A DNA stretch of 32,988 nucleotides from an uncultured Victivallales bacterium. GTDB lineage: Bacteria > Verrucomicrobiota > Lentisphaeria > Oligosphaerales > JAFGRS01. Below, in pieces: positions 1-9,008 of this stretch. Position 1 is the stretch's first letter. Every line of letters starts with the position of its first letter. Made by a program: the position numbers and the translations under genes. Below the pieces are notes generated by a model that worked only from the letters and a program-made list of their open reading frames with translations, made no database searches and was not told the DNA's origin. Location of the stretch: contig CAILUI010000048.1 of assembly GCA_903837355.1 (NCBI GenBank), positions 1-32,988 of the forward strand, read 5' to 3'.

Positions 1-364
1 ATACCTGGCGTGCGCCGCCCCTGGACTGTCGGTATGCCGCCCCTGTAGGGCTCACTCTCGGTTACGATTCCATTCCCAGGGCGGTGCCCTGGGCTGAGGA
101 ATTGCCGCGCTTTCAGCGCTCCGAGCCGTCTGGCATTCACGACAGGCCTCTCCGCAAGCCTCCCCCAAGAGCCACGTGGCCCCATCCACCCGCCGGACGC
201 AGCCGGAAGCGGAGCAGAAACCCCTACGGAGCTGACGTGCGCGCCCCGCCGCCGAGACCTGGCGCAATTCCTGCTTTGACCCGTTAGGTTAGAGTGATGT
301 GGATACAGACAGGGTCCGGCCGGCGCCACGGGTGCACGGCCGCGGTTGCCTGGGAGTGCAAGGG
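1..364. other. Non-coding leader with hairpins upstream of the pseudopilin cassette
   Basis: I see no convincing gene in this stretch. It holds a perfect 8-bp stem with a 3-base loop (CCCAGGGC-GGT-GCCCTGGG, 75-93), a 5-bp stem (GCGCT-TTC-AGCGC, 107-119), and the word GCCGCCCCTG twice (14-23 and 36-45). Reading frames are open on both strands, but they are rich in Arg, Pro and Ala and look like GC-rich noise. A TTGACC hexamer at 276-281 resembles a -35 box but has no good -10 at normal spacing. The density of palindromes suggests an interspersed intergenic repeat, which is inference. Confidence 0.5.
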
Positions 365-1012
365 ATGAAGACGGCGCAGACCGACAACGGCGCGGCAAGC
401 AGGCGCGGCGGCGTGGAAGCGGGGGGCGGGCCTGGCGGTGGCTGCGGCCGCAGCCAGGCGTTCAGCCTGATCGAGGTGGTCCTGGCCTTGGCGGTGATCG
501 CCTTCGGCGTGGTCAGCGTCCTGGCCCTGCTGCCGGCCAGCATGAAGTCCAGTCGCGATTCCGTGGCAGACACGCACTCGGCCCTGGTCGGCGAGCACCT
601 GATCGAGATGCTGAGCACAGCCATGGAGAACGCCCCGGATGCCACCACCTGGTACGCCAATGCGCTGACCCTGCCGACCGCCAAGCCCGGAGCCGCCGAG
701 AGCGCCACGACCTGGGTCAACTGGCGCTCCCAGGATGGTATCCGCTACTGGCGCGTGGGCACGTCCAACCAACTGCACCGCGTTGAGTTGCGCCGCGAGG
801 GCAATGACTACGCCGAGTTCGCGGGCATGGTCCGCGTCTGGCGCCAGCCGGTCGCCATCTCCCAGTTTGCGAGCGGCGCCTGGACCTCACGCACGCTACC
901 CTGGACCGAAGCCGTGGCCCTGAACCTGGAGGTGAGCTGGCCAGTCCAGGCTCCCTACGCGCGGCGGCAGAAAGCCCTCTACGCCCTCAACGTCTTCTGG
1001 AAGGCCCCGTGA
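365..1012 (+). CDS. Verru_Chthon cassette protein B-like pseudopilin
   Basis: A predicted type IV pilin-like protein of 215 residues. Residues about 32-52 read AFSLIEVVLALAVIAFGVVS, which is the prepilin N-terminal helix with Phe1 and Glu5, followed by LLPASMKSSRDS. This pattern matches the family known in Verrucomicrobia as Verru_Chthon cassette protein B. The position before the cleavage site is Ala rather than the usual Gly, and the leader is long at about 31 residues. I chose ATG 365 because GGGAG lies 8 bases upstream; a GTG at 299 is in frame but has no clear ribosome site. The stop lies 3 bases before the next pseudopilin gene, so the two are probably co-translated. The role is presumably as a subunit of a pseudopilus or type II secretion-like fibre at the inner membrane, which is inference from the family. 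Confidence 0.82.
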   Translation: MKTAQTDNGAASRRGGVEAGGGPGGGCGRSQAFSLIEVVLALAVIAFGVVSVLALLPASMKSSRDSVADTHSALVGEHLIEMLSTAMENAPDATTWYANALTLPTAKPGAAESATTWVNWRSQDGIRYWRVGTSNQLHRVELRREGNDYAEFAGMVRVWRQPVAISQFASGAWTSRTLPWTEAVALNLEVSWPVQAPYARRQKALYALNVFWKAP

Positions 1013-1015
1013 GCT

Positions 1016-1693
1016 ATGGATAGCCCTTCCCGAGCGCCGCAACCCCCGCGGCAACGCGCCTTTACCCTGCTCGAACTGCTCCTGGCGACGACCCTGGTCG
1101 TGGTCATCGCCCTGCTGGCCTACAAGTTCTTCTCAAACCTGCAAAACGTCTGGCGGCACTCGGCCGGGCGCACCGCTACGCACGAGGACGCCCGGCTGGC
1201 TCTGGAGCTGGTGGCGCGGGACCTGCAGCGTGCCGTGGCCCGCGCCGATGACCGCCCCGGCCTCGACATCCTCATCAACCAGCCCTCCGAAACGCAACTC
1301 TGGTTCGTCACCGACGCGGCGGCTGACTCCACCGCCTCGTGCTCGTTCGTGGAGGTCGCCTACCGCGTGGCCGATGACTGCCTGCAGCGCGCCTTCGTGG
1401 ATCAGTCGTGCTCCGCCTGGAATATCTACGGGGACCGCGACGATGCGGATGACCAGGGCGGCTATCGGACCGTCATCGACGGCGTCGTCGGCCTGCGCTT
1501 CGTCTGCTACGACGGCCAGTACATCGTCACCACCCCGGACCAGACGCACCAGATGCCGACCCTGATCGAGATCCGCCTCTCCATCCTGGACGCCCAGGAC
1601 CTGGCCCGCTGGAAGGCCCTGCCCAGCGCTGACCGTCCCGCTTTTGAGAAACGCGCGGCCCGGACTTTCTGGAAGACCATCCAGCCTCAGTGA
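1016..1693 (+). CDS. Verru_Chthon cassette protein C-like pseudopilin
   Basis: A second pseudopilin of 225 residues. After a short basic leader the protein reads RAFTLLELLLATTLVVVIALL, the classic prepilin helix with Phe1 and Glu5. Next comes HEDARLALELVARDLQRAVARAD, the helix typical of GspJ-like minor pseudopilins. As in the gene before it, the -1 residue is Ala instead of Gly. The downstream globular part contains IEIRLSILDAQDLARW, consistent with GspJ-like folds and with cassette protein C. Its ATG is 3 bases after the preceding stop, with only a weak ribosome site, so translational coupling is likely. It probably assembles with the neighbouring proteins in an envelope pseudopilus. The family assignment is good; the exact role is unknown. 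Confidence 0.82.
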   Translation: MDSPSRAPQPPRQRAFTLLELLLATTLVVVIALLAYKFFSNLQNVWRHSAGRTATHEDARLALELVARDLQRAVARADDRPGLDILINQPSETQLWFVTDAAADSTASCSFVEVAYRVADDCLQRAFVDQSCSAWNIYGDRDDADDQGGYRTVIDGVVGLRFVCYDGQYIVTTPDQTHQMPTLIEIRLSILDAQDLARWKALPSADRPAFEKRAARTFWKTIQPQ

Positions 1694-1877
1694 GCTTGCC
1701 CGCCCCCCCCACCCCAGCGCCTTGGCATGGAACCTGCTTAATATCCAACTAAGTAAAGCGTCCCGCCAGACCCGGCAAGGCAGTGCAGCGACAACCGGCA
1801 GCGAGCGCAGCAGGGCCAACGACCAAGGTAGGGTCCCCCGAGGCACCAGAGCAGGATCGCAAGACGAGGGCAGTCTC
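1694..1877. other. Spacer inside the pseudopilin cassette
   Basis: This 184-bp gap separates the second and third pseudopilin genes. It starts with C-rich tracts (run of eight C near 1703-1710), then has an AT-richer patch (CTTAATATCCAACTAAGTAA, about 1737-1756). TTGGCA at 1722-1727 and TAATAT at 1739-1744 look promoter-like but are only 11 bases apart, so I do not call a promoter. The large gene downstream may have its own transcript. Confidence 0.35.
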
Positions 1878-4800
1878 ATGAATGCGAAACCAGTCACCGT
1901 CAGAGTCGCGGCAGCGCGGCGCGCTCGGCAGTCGGGAATGACACTCCTGCTGACGCTCGGCTTTCTCTGTGTCATGCTGATGCTGGTGCTGTCCCTGGCC
2001 CTGGCATCGCGTACGGAACGGCGGGCCGCGGCGGCAGGCGCCGATCTGGTCCGCAGCCGGCTGGTGGCACAGTCGGCCCTGGGCGAGGCCGAGGCGCGAC
2101 TGCGCCTTGACTATGCCGGGGTGCGCTATCCCGCGGACCGCTTCTACGCGCCGACCGCGTCGAGTTCCTGGGCCGGTCGCCGCTATCTGAGCACCGGCGG
2201 TAGCTCCGCCGTCCGCGCCGACATCGGCGCCGCGTTGGCGGTGCAGTTGGCGGGGCGCACCTTCACGCCCGATGCCACGCTCTCTGACGACACCGGCTGG
2301 ATACCGATGCTGTCGAAGCAGTCCCTGACGACCGCCAGCGGGGTGGTGGACCAGACCGCGGTCGTGGGTCGCTACGCCTATCTGATCATCGATCAGTCCG
2401 GTATGATCGATCCGGGAGCCGTGGTCCAGCAGGGGCAGGAAGAGCCCACCGCGCCGGTGGTGACCGGCGCCTCGGTCGCCGATCTCTCGCTCGCCACCCT
2501 TGGCTTCAGCAGCCCGAACGCATTCACCCCGACCAGCGCGGGCGAGGAGATCAGCGGCCAGCTACCGCTGGCCAGCGGGCGCTGGTTCGACCTCTCGCAC
2601 ATGGCGCGCGCCCTGAGCTTCACGCAGAGCGAAATGGATGTCGCGTCGCGCACGCTCTTCCCCTTCAGCTACGATCAGGAGCAGTTCTGGCGCGACCGCG
2701 ATGAAGATGGCGCCTACGCCGCGGGCGAAGAAGCTGACCGTCTCGACATACGCTCCTTCGGCGATATCAGCCAGGTCTATCACACCCTGGTCGGGCCGCT
2801 GCAGGACCCGCACCATTACCGGGGCAGCTCCCACGTCGACGCCGACGAAGATGACTGCCAGTGGCTGAAGGATCTGGACAGCAACCCCTGGTTCGTCGCC
2901 TGGAAGAACCAGGCCTTCGCCAGCTACTCCGAGCCCGGCCGCACCATCCGCGCCCGCGCTCAGGTGGCGGCCCAGGTGGCCGTCAATATCGCGGACTATG
3001 CGGACCCCGACAGCGTCCCCACCCTGGCTTACCTCGACAACGCCGGGCAGATCCACCTCGGCACCAGTGGCGGCGCTACCAACGTCGCCGGGGTCGAACG
3101 TACCTGGGGCCTGTCGGAGGTCGCCATGCGCATCGAGACCGACACCACTGAAGTGATCGGCATCAGCGGCGGCACGACGGTCACTACGACCACGACCTCA
3201 ACCACCGACGTGCCTTTCACCGTTACCGGTGGCACAGTCACCCCGACCGTCCCTTACCAAGTCACGGCAACCATCCTCGGCGCGCAACTCTCCCTGCACC
3301 AGGGCAGCGACACGGGGCCGCTGCTGTGGTGGTGCCCCGTCACCACCAACCTGAAGATTGGCACCGAGACCGTCGAGCCTTGGGGCCCGATCGCGACGGC
3401 CGCCAGCGACATCCAGGACTTCAACTACCCGAAGCACTACCAGTTGGCCAAGGCCTACCCCGCCGGCACCCCGATCGTCTTCAACGGCATGTTCTGGAAC
3501 CATCCCTACGCCAACAACAAATACGACACCAAGACCTGGACCTGCTTCCGCCAGGAGTCAAGCAACGTCGACACCGCCCAGATCAAGATCCTGCGTAACG
3601 GCAATGCGATTCCCAACATCGGCACCTCGTCCACCATCCAGAACCCGGTGTCCTACTACCTGCAGGATTACGTTGAGGCTGGCAGGATCTCGCTGCAGCC
3701 CAACCAGGCCATCTACCTGTTCGAGACGCGGCTGCCGGGCCAGGGCTATCAGGACTTCCAGGACCTGGTGGTGCTGGTCACCCTGTTCAGGGCCCCGGAG
3801 GGATCTCTGGCGACGGTGCTCACGAAGCACAGCATGGAGGGGACCTGCAACATCAACCCCAGCAACGCCTCGAGCATGGAGTTCTACCTGACCAAGCCGG
3901 ACGGCTCACAGATCACCCGCGACGATCTCTTCATCAGCCGCGCCAAACTCCGTTACGACGGCCTCTGCACCCGCCTGCACTGGAAGCCGAAAGGCAACTC
4001 GAACGACAACTACCTCATGATCAACGGCACGCGGTTCGAGTGCCGGAACGGCCGGGTCTACGACTTCACCGGCAGTATGCCAGTGAGTCTCTTCAACGAA
4101 AAGTATGATACCAATGGCCGCGCCCTGGGCCGCTGGTGGTTGGGCGTGGCGGCCTGCACCGATATCACCATCACGGATGAGAGCGTGACCTATACCGAAG
4201 TGATCACGCCCCCCCCGCCCCCGCCCCCGCCCCTGCCGATTGAGCCCGGCGCCCTTGCCGGCACGGGCAGTAGCCTGCGGCTGCGGGCCGGCTTCAAGGC
4301 TGAGCTCTCGTACCCGTGGTCGCCAGACGGCAACACGGTCTGTCCGCCCTCGGCCGTCGAGATCACCTATCGCGTCGACATCGCCACCGCCACCGGCAAG
4401 ACCCTCACCCGCTACGCCACCAAGACGGTCACCCTCGATCAGAGCGGCGTGGTCGACGGCGGCACGTTGATGTGGACCGGCAGCTTCAACATGGATGACT
4501 GGGTGACCCTCGAGGGCGCCTTCGACACCACCGGCACGCCGACGCTGAGCAGCTACGTGATCACCCTGGCGCGCATCGAACGGGTCATCGTCAAGGATAC
4601 TCTCGGCGTGGTGGCAGACGCCATCCCCTCGCCCGCAGACGTGCTTTACGAGGCCGCGGCCAGCAGCGCCGCCAGCGGCGACCAGATCTTCCACGTCGGC
4701 CTGACCGCAGCCGACCCCTTCATGAATGACCGTGGCTTCCGGGCCCCGGACTTCTCCATGTTCTGGACGCCCGAACCCGCAGCGAGCGGAAGCATCGCGG

Positions 4801-5513
4801 TCGGAGAGAGCACGGCCCCCGCCACCATCGGCCAGGGCACCGTCTACTATGAGACGGGTGCGTACTCCGGAATCGCGGTCCCCAACACCCTGGTCCAACG
4901 CCTCGGCGAACTGGGCCGCGTTCACAGCTTCCAACCCAGCCGCTCGCTGCGCCTGTGGGCCGCCAGCTCGATGGATGAGAATGGTTCCGATGCGGCCATC
5001 CTGGACGTCTTCAAGATCGGCAACCAGGCCCAGGTCGCGGGCCGCGTCAACATCAATACCGTTCAGCCCGAGGTGCTCAAGGCACTCTTCACCGGGGCGC
5101 TGGACGTCAATGTGGACAGCGCTGTGGAGGCGCTGCTTGCCAAGCGCGGCGCCGGCACCGTCTTCACCAACATCGGCCAGATCTTCGGCACGGTCGCGGC
5201 CATCACTCCCTCGAACCCGGCGCAGGACCGCCTCGGCGAGGAGGCCGCCGTCCGCCTGGCCGAGAGAATTACGACGCGGTCGAACTATTTTACCGTCATC
5301 GTCTGTGCCCAGGCGGTGCGGGACGTGGAGGGCCTGGTCTACAAGAACGAGGCCAACCAGAACGTGGCCGCTGCCTACGGCACCCTCGACATCGCCAAGG
5401 GCGGACGCTGTGTCGACCCCGTCTTGTCCGAGCAGAAGATGATGGCCGTGATCTACCGCGATGCCCTGACCAACGCCACCCGCATCGAACGTCTGGAGTA
5501 CCTGGATGAGTGA
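1878..5513 (+). CDS. Verru_Chthon cassette protein A-like, giant GspK-like protein
   Basis: A 1211-residue protein anchored by one N-terminal helix: basic leader RRARQSG, then MTLLLTLGFLCVMLMLVLSL. The cleavage position has Gly and residue 5 is Leu, not Glu, as known for the GspK minor pseudopilin. Near the C-terminus (about residue 1055) RVNINTVQPEVLKALF resembles the conserved GspK motif. Between them lies a very long exported region with a Thr-rich linker (about residues 432-450) and a polyproline linker (about 775-786) encoded by C-rich repeats. I chose ATG 1878 because GAGGG lies 7 bases upstream and the leader is short; the frame is open from 1644. GspK is usually about 300 residues, so this is a greatly enlarged form. 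It likely caps a pseudopilus made with the two upstream proteins, which is inference. Confidence 0.8.
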   Translation: MNAKPVTVRVAAARRARQSGMTLLLTLGFLCVMLMLVLSLALASRTERRAAAAGADLVRSRLVAQSALGEAEARLRLDYAGVRYPADRFYAPTASSSWAGRRYLSTGGSSAVRADIGAALAVQLAGRTFTPDATLSDDTGWIPMLSKQSLTTASGVVDQTAVVGRYAYLIIDQSGMIDPGAVVQQGQEEPTAPVVTGASVADLSLATLGFSSPNAFTPTSAGEEISGQLPLASGRWFDLSHMARALSFTQSEMDVASRTLFPFSYDQEQFWRDRDEDGAYAAGEEADRLDIRSFGDISQVYHTLVGPLQDPHHYRGSSHVDADEDDCQWLKDLDSNPWFVAWKNQAFASYSEPGRTIRARAQVAAQVAVNIADYADPDSVPTLAYLDNAGQIHLGTSGGATNVAGVERTWGLSEVAMRIETDTTEVIGISGGTTVTTTTTSTTDVPFTVTGGTVTPTVPYQVTATILGAQLSLHQGSDTGPLLWWCPVTTNLKIGTETVEPWGPIATAASDIQDFNYPKHYQLAKAYPAGTPIVFNGMFWNHPYANNKYDTKTWTCFRQESSNVDTAQIKILRNGNAIPNIGTSSTIQNPVSYYLQDYVEAGRISLQPNQAIYLFETRLPGQGYQDFQDLVVLVTLFRAPEGSLATVLTKHSMEGTCNINPSNASSMEFYLTKPDGSQITRDDLFISRAKLRYDGLCTRLHWKPKGNSNDNYLMINGTRFECRNGRVYDFTGSMPVSLFNEKYDTNGRALGRWWLGVAACTDITITDESVTYTEVITPPPPPPPPLPIEPGALAGTGSSLRLRAGFKAELSYPWSPDGNTVCPPSAVEITYRVDIATATGKTLTRYATKTVTLDQSGVVDGGTLMWTGSFNMDDWVTLEGAFDTTGTPTLSSYVITLARIERVIVKDTLGVVADAIPSPADVLYEAAASSAASGDQIFHVGLTAADPFMNDRGFRAPDFSMFWTPEPAASGSIAVGESTAPATIGQGTVYYETGAYSGIAVPNTLVQRLGELGRVHSFQPSRSLRLWAASSMDENGSDAAILDVFKIGNQAQVAGRVNINTVQPEVLKALFTGALDVNVDSAVEALLAKRGAGTVFTNIGQIFGTVAAITPSNPAQDRLGEEAAVRLAERITTRSNYFTVIVCAQAVRDVEGLVYKNEANQNVAAAYGTLDIAKGGRCVDPVLSEQKMMAVIYRDALTNATRIERLEYLDE

Positions 5514-6063
5514 TTGCTGCGCCGTGTTGCCGCTGCGGCCGTCCCGATACCGGTTTGCCAGAGCCCTGGCCGCCCTCGCCATCACGGCGGGGGCGGCCGC
5601 CGTTTGGGCGCAGACGGCGCCTGCCGGCGCGGCGGCACCGCCGCCGACTGCCGCCAAGCCCGCCGCCCAGACGGGGCAGCCGAAGCTGCGCTCGCCGCGC
5701 CAGATGGCCGAGGAGCTGGTCCCCATCCTGCAGCGGCAGAAGACGCCCTGGCAGCTCTACCCGACCTACGAGAAGATCTTTGCCGACTTCGCCGATCAGG
5801 AACAGGCCCTGGCGGTCGCCAACAACCCCACCGATCCGCGCGCCAAGCGCGCCGAGCAGTTGCGCACCATGGCGGCCCTGCTGGCCGCCATGGGTCAGCA
5901 GGCGAAGCTGCAGAACGACATCAAGCGTGGCCAGTCGACCGCGCCACCGGAGAAGCGCCAGAGCACCTTCGTCGATGCCGGCAATGAACTGGCGCGCCTG
6001 CTGGGCGAGTTCGTCCGCCTGGGCGCCACACTGCCCCAGAGCGCGGCAGCGGCGCGCCCCTGA
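5506..6063 (+). CDS. Small exported Ala/Gln-rich protein of the pseudopilin cassette
   Basis: A 185-residue hypothetical protein that I do not recognise. It begins with a basic region (RPSRYRFAR) and a hydrophobic stretch ALAALAITAGAAAVWAQ ending in a plausible signal-peptidase site after AVWA. A Pro/Ala linker follows (about residues 38-56). The rest (about 60-185) looks helical, with RSPRQMAEELVPILQRQ and repeated Gln, Lys and Glu. Its ATG overlaps the stop of the large GspK-like gene by 8 bases, which argues strongly for translational coupling and a shared function. It may be a periplasmic partner of the pseudopilus. The signal peptide is visible; the partnership is inference from overlap alone. 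Confidence 0.7.
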   Translation: MSDCCAVLPLRPSRYRFARALAALAITAGAAAVWAQTAPAGAAAPPPTAAKPAAQTGQPKLRSPRQMAEELVPILQRQKTPWQLYPTYEKIFADFADQEQALAVANNPTDPRAKRAEQLRTMAALLAAMGQQAKLQNDIKRGQSTAPPEKRQSTFVDAGNELARLLGEFVRLGATLPQSAAAARP

Positions 6064-6195
6064 AACGCCGCCGTAGCCGCGCCACCGCCCCCAAAAACTG
6101 CGCTATAGTATGCGGCTTCCGGCGGACTGCCGGCGGCCCGTTGTGGCCCGCCTGTCGCCGCCGCCGACAGGAACGACAGCACGAGGCGGACGACA

Positions 6196-7428
<1,233 letters not shown>

Positions 7429-7435
7429 GATAGGG

Positions 7436-8395
7436 CTACCTGGCCGCCAGCTGCCAGGAGCAGGCCACCAGGGCTGCGGCCAGCACGCCGCAGAGGCCCT
7501 GGATGTACCACGGTAAGGGCCGGCGCAGAAGCGTCATGCAGAGCAGGCCCAGGACCATCCCCCAACCGAAACCGAAAGCGTGCCCAAGCACGTCCACGTT
7601 GCCGCGGCTCGGCCCCAGTTCATCACTGCCACCCCCTGCCCCCAGCCAGCCCAGCAACGCCGCCGCCGCCCCCAGGGGCAGCCAGGTTCGCGAGAAGACC
7701 ACCCGCAACTCGGCGCCCTGACGCCAGGCCCGCGCCGTCTGCAGGACCCCGAGGGCGCCGAGGGCGCCGAAGGTGGCGGTCGAGGCCCCGATGGCGTGCC
7801 GCCCCGGGCCTGCCGCCAAGGCCTCGGTGAGGTTCCCCAGAACGCCGCTGAGCAGGATCACGGCCCAGGCCGGACCGGCCCCGAGCAACTGCGTCAGGGC
7901 CACCCCGAAAGCGAAGACGACGGCGGCGTTGCCGAGGACGTGCGCCAGATCGGCATGCAACCAGAGTGCGGTGACGGCGCGCCACCACTCCCCGGCGCAG
8001 ACCCGCGCCGAGTCCAGCGCGCCCACCTCGCGAAGCCGGTCGGCGTCAGCCACGGCGCCGGTCCGCAGGTGGAAATGCAGCAGTGCCACCGCCACCCCGA
8101 GGGCACACGCCAGTTCGCCGATGCCCAGGGACGCCAGGGCCGCAGCACCGTCGCGCGCCCGCGGCCACCCGCGGTTGGCCCCCTCGTAACCCAGCAACTC
8201 CAGCCGCGCCGGCTCCGCCCAGGCTTCCGCCACCACGATGTAACGGCTGCCGTCCGGAGCGTCCTCCACACGGTGCGGAATCCGCGCCGACGACAGCGCT
8301 GCCAGGTAGGGCAACAGACGCCGCGGCGAGGACGGGATGAACCGCTCCTCCACCCCCCCCGCGATGCTCCACTGGTCGGCAAACCCACTCATCAA
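7436..8395 (-). CDS. Rhomboid-family intramembrane serine protease
   Basis: A 319-residue membrane protein with about 90 non-membrane residues at the N-terminus, then six or seven hydrophobic helices. WRAVTALWLHADLAHVLGN (about residues 138-156) is the rhomboid W-x-LH-x-HxxxN region. GASTATFGALGAL carries the likely catalytic Ser205, and DVLGHAFGFGWGMVLG carries the likely catalytic His272. The usual GxSG is GASTA here, with Thr after the serine, so the active-site loop is slightly unusual. Rhomboids cut transmembrane substrates within the inner membrane; the substrate here is unknown. It is divergent from the HU/IHF gene and converges with icd. Another possibility is an inactive homologue, but the Ser, His and Asn are all present. 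Confidence 0.85.
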   Translation of the reverse strand: MMSGFADQWSIAGGVEERFIPSSPRRLLPYLAALSSARIPHRVEDAPDGSRYIVVAEAWAEPARLELLGYEGANRGWPRARDGAAALASLGIGELACALGVAVALLHFHLRTGAVADADRLREVGALDSARVCAGEWWRAVTALWLHADLAHVLGNAAVVFAFGVALTQLLGAGPAWAVILLSGVLGNLTEALAAGPGRHAIGASTATFGALGALGVLQTARAWRQGAELRVVFSRTWLPLGAAAALLGWLGAGGGSDELGPSRGNVDVLGHAFGFGWGMVLGLLCMTLLRRPLPWYIQGLCGVLAAALVACSWQLAAR

Positions 8396-8438
8396 CCAAG
8401 CCCCACTGCACCAACGCTCTTCATTGCCTGGGAAACTC

Positions 8439-8468
8439 TTGCCAAGCGCCCGGCGACATGCATATTAT
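8439..8468 (+). promoter_or_regulatory. Sigma-70-like promoter for the HU/IHF gene
   Basis: TTGCCA (8439-8444) and TATTAT (8463-8468) are separated by 18 bases, and each hexamer differs from consensus at one position. The site lies in the gap between the divergent rhomboid gene and the HU/IHF start, leaving a leader of about 120 bases. This is one of the two best promoters visible in the window. Confidence 0.65.
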
Positions 8469-8598
8469 GACTCCGTGTTCTGAAACCGACGACCCTCTTG
8501 CCGGAAAAAGCGGCAGCGCTTGTGCAACCCGCAAGCGGGGGCTAGGTTGCGAGTTCCGTGGTGTGCCCAACACGTCCGATTCGGAGGTCCTGCTGAAC

Positions 8599-8895
8599 AT
8601 GACAAAACGTGACGTAGTGATTCGCATTGCTCGCCAGACCAACCTCAAGCAGCGCGATGTGATGCAGGTCGTGCAACTCACGCTCGATACGATCACCAAG
8701 GAACTGGCCGCAGGTCGGGGTATCGAGTTCCGCAACTTCGGCGTGTTCGAAGTCATGGTGCGCAAGCCGCGGGTGGGGCGCAATCCCAACGCGCCCAAGA
8801 AGACGGTCGAGATCCCGGAGCGCGTGGTGGTGAAGTTCAAGCCCGGCAAGATCATGCGCCACCGCGTCGTCAAGCTCGACCCCAAGCGTGTTTGA
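8599..8895 (+). CDS. HU/IHF-family DNA-binding protein
   Basis: A 98-residue histone-like DNA-bending protein of the nucleoid. It reads MTKRDVVIRIARQTNLKQ at the N-terminus, then EFRNFGVFEV and the DNA-contacting arm GRNPNAPKKTVEIP, then VVVKFKPGK. This is the complete HU/IHF layout at normal length, with a slightly extended basic tail (IMRHRVVKLDPKRV). The open frame extends upstream to 8458, but ATG 8599 has GGAGGT about 10 bases upstream and begins exactly at the family start. It follows a good promoter and precedes hisS. I cannot decide between HU, IHF-alpha and IHF-beta by eye. Confidence 0.92.
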   Translation: MTKRDVVIRIARQTNLKQRDVMQVVQLTLDTITKELAAGRGIEFRNFGVFEVMVRKPRVGRNPNAPKKTVEIPERVVVKFKPGKIMRHRVVKLDPKRV

Positions 8896-9008
8896 ACGGC
8901 GCCGCGGCCCGCGGCAGTGCCGTCGGGCCGCTGAACCTGCCCAGCCCGCGCCCACAGAAGCCAGTCAGCCCGAGCGTGCTGGCTTCTCCCGTTTACAGGT
9001 ACAGCGCT

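Noticed and set aside
276..307. TTGACC followed by GATACA as a promoter for the pseudopilin genes
   Set aside because: The spacing is 20 bases and the -10 match is weak.
3906..5726. A 606-codon minus-strand frame
   Set aside because: It is the mirror of the giant GspK-like gene, with His/Asp/Gly-rich composition typical of antisense to GC-rich coding DNA.
6104..6109. TATAGT as the icd promoter -10 box
   Set aside because: A good -10 by itself, but no -35 match at 16-18 bases and no extended -10.
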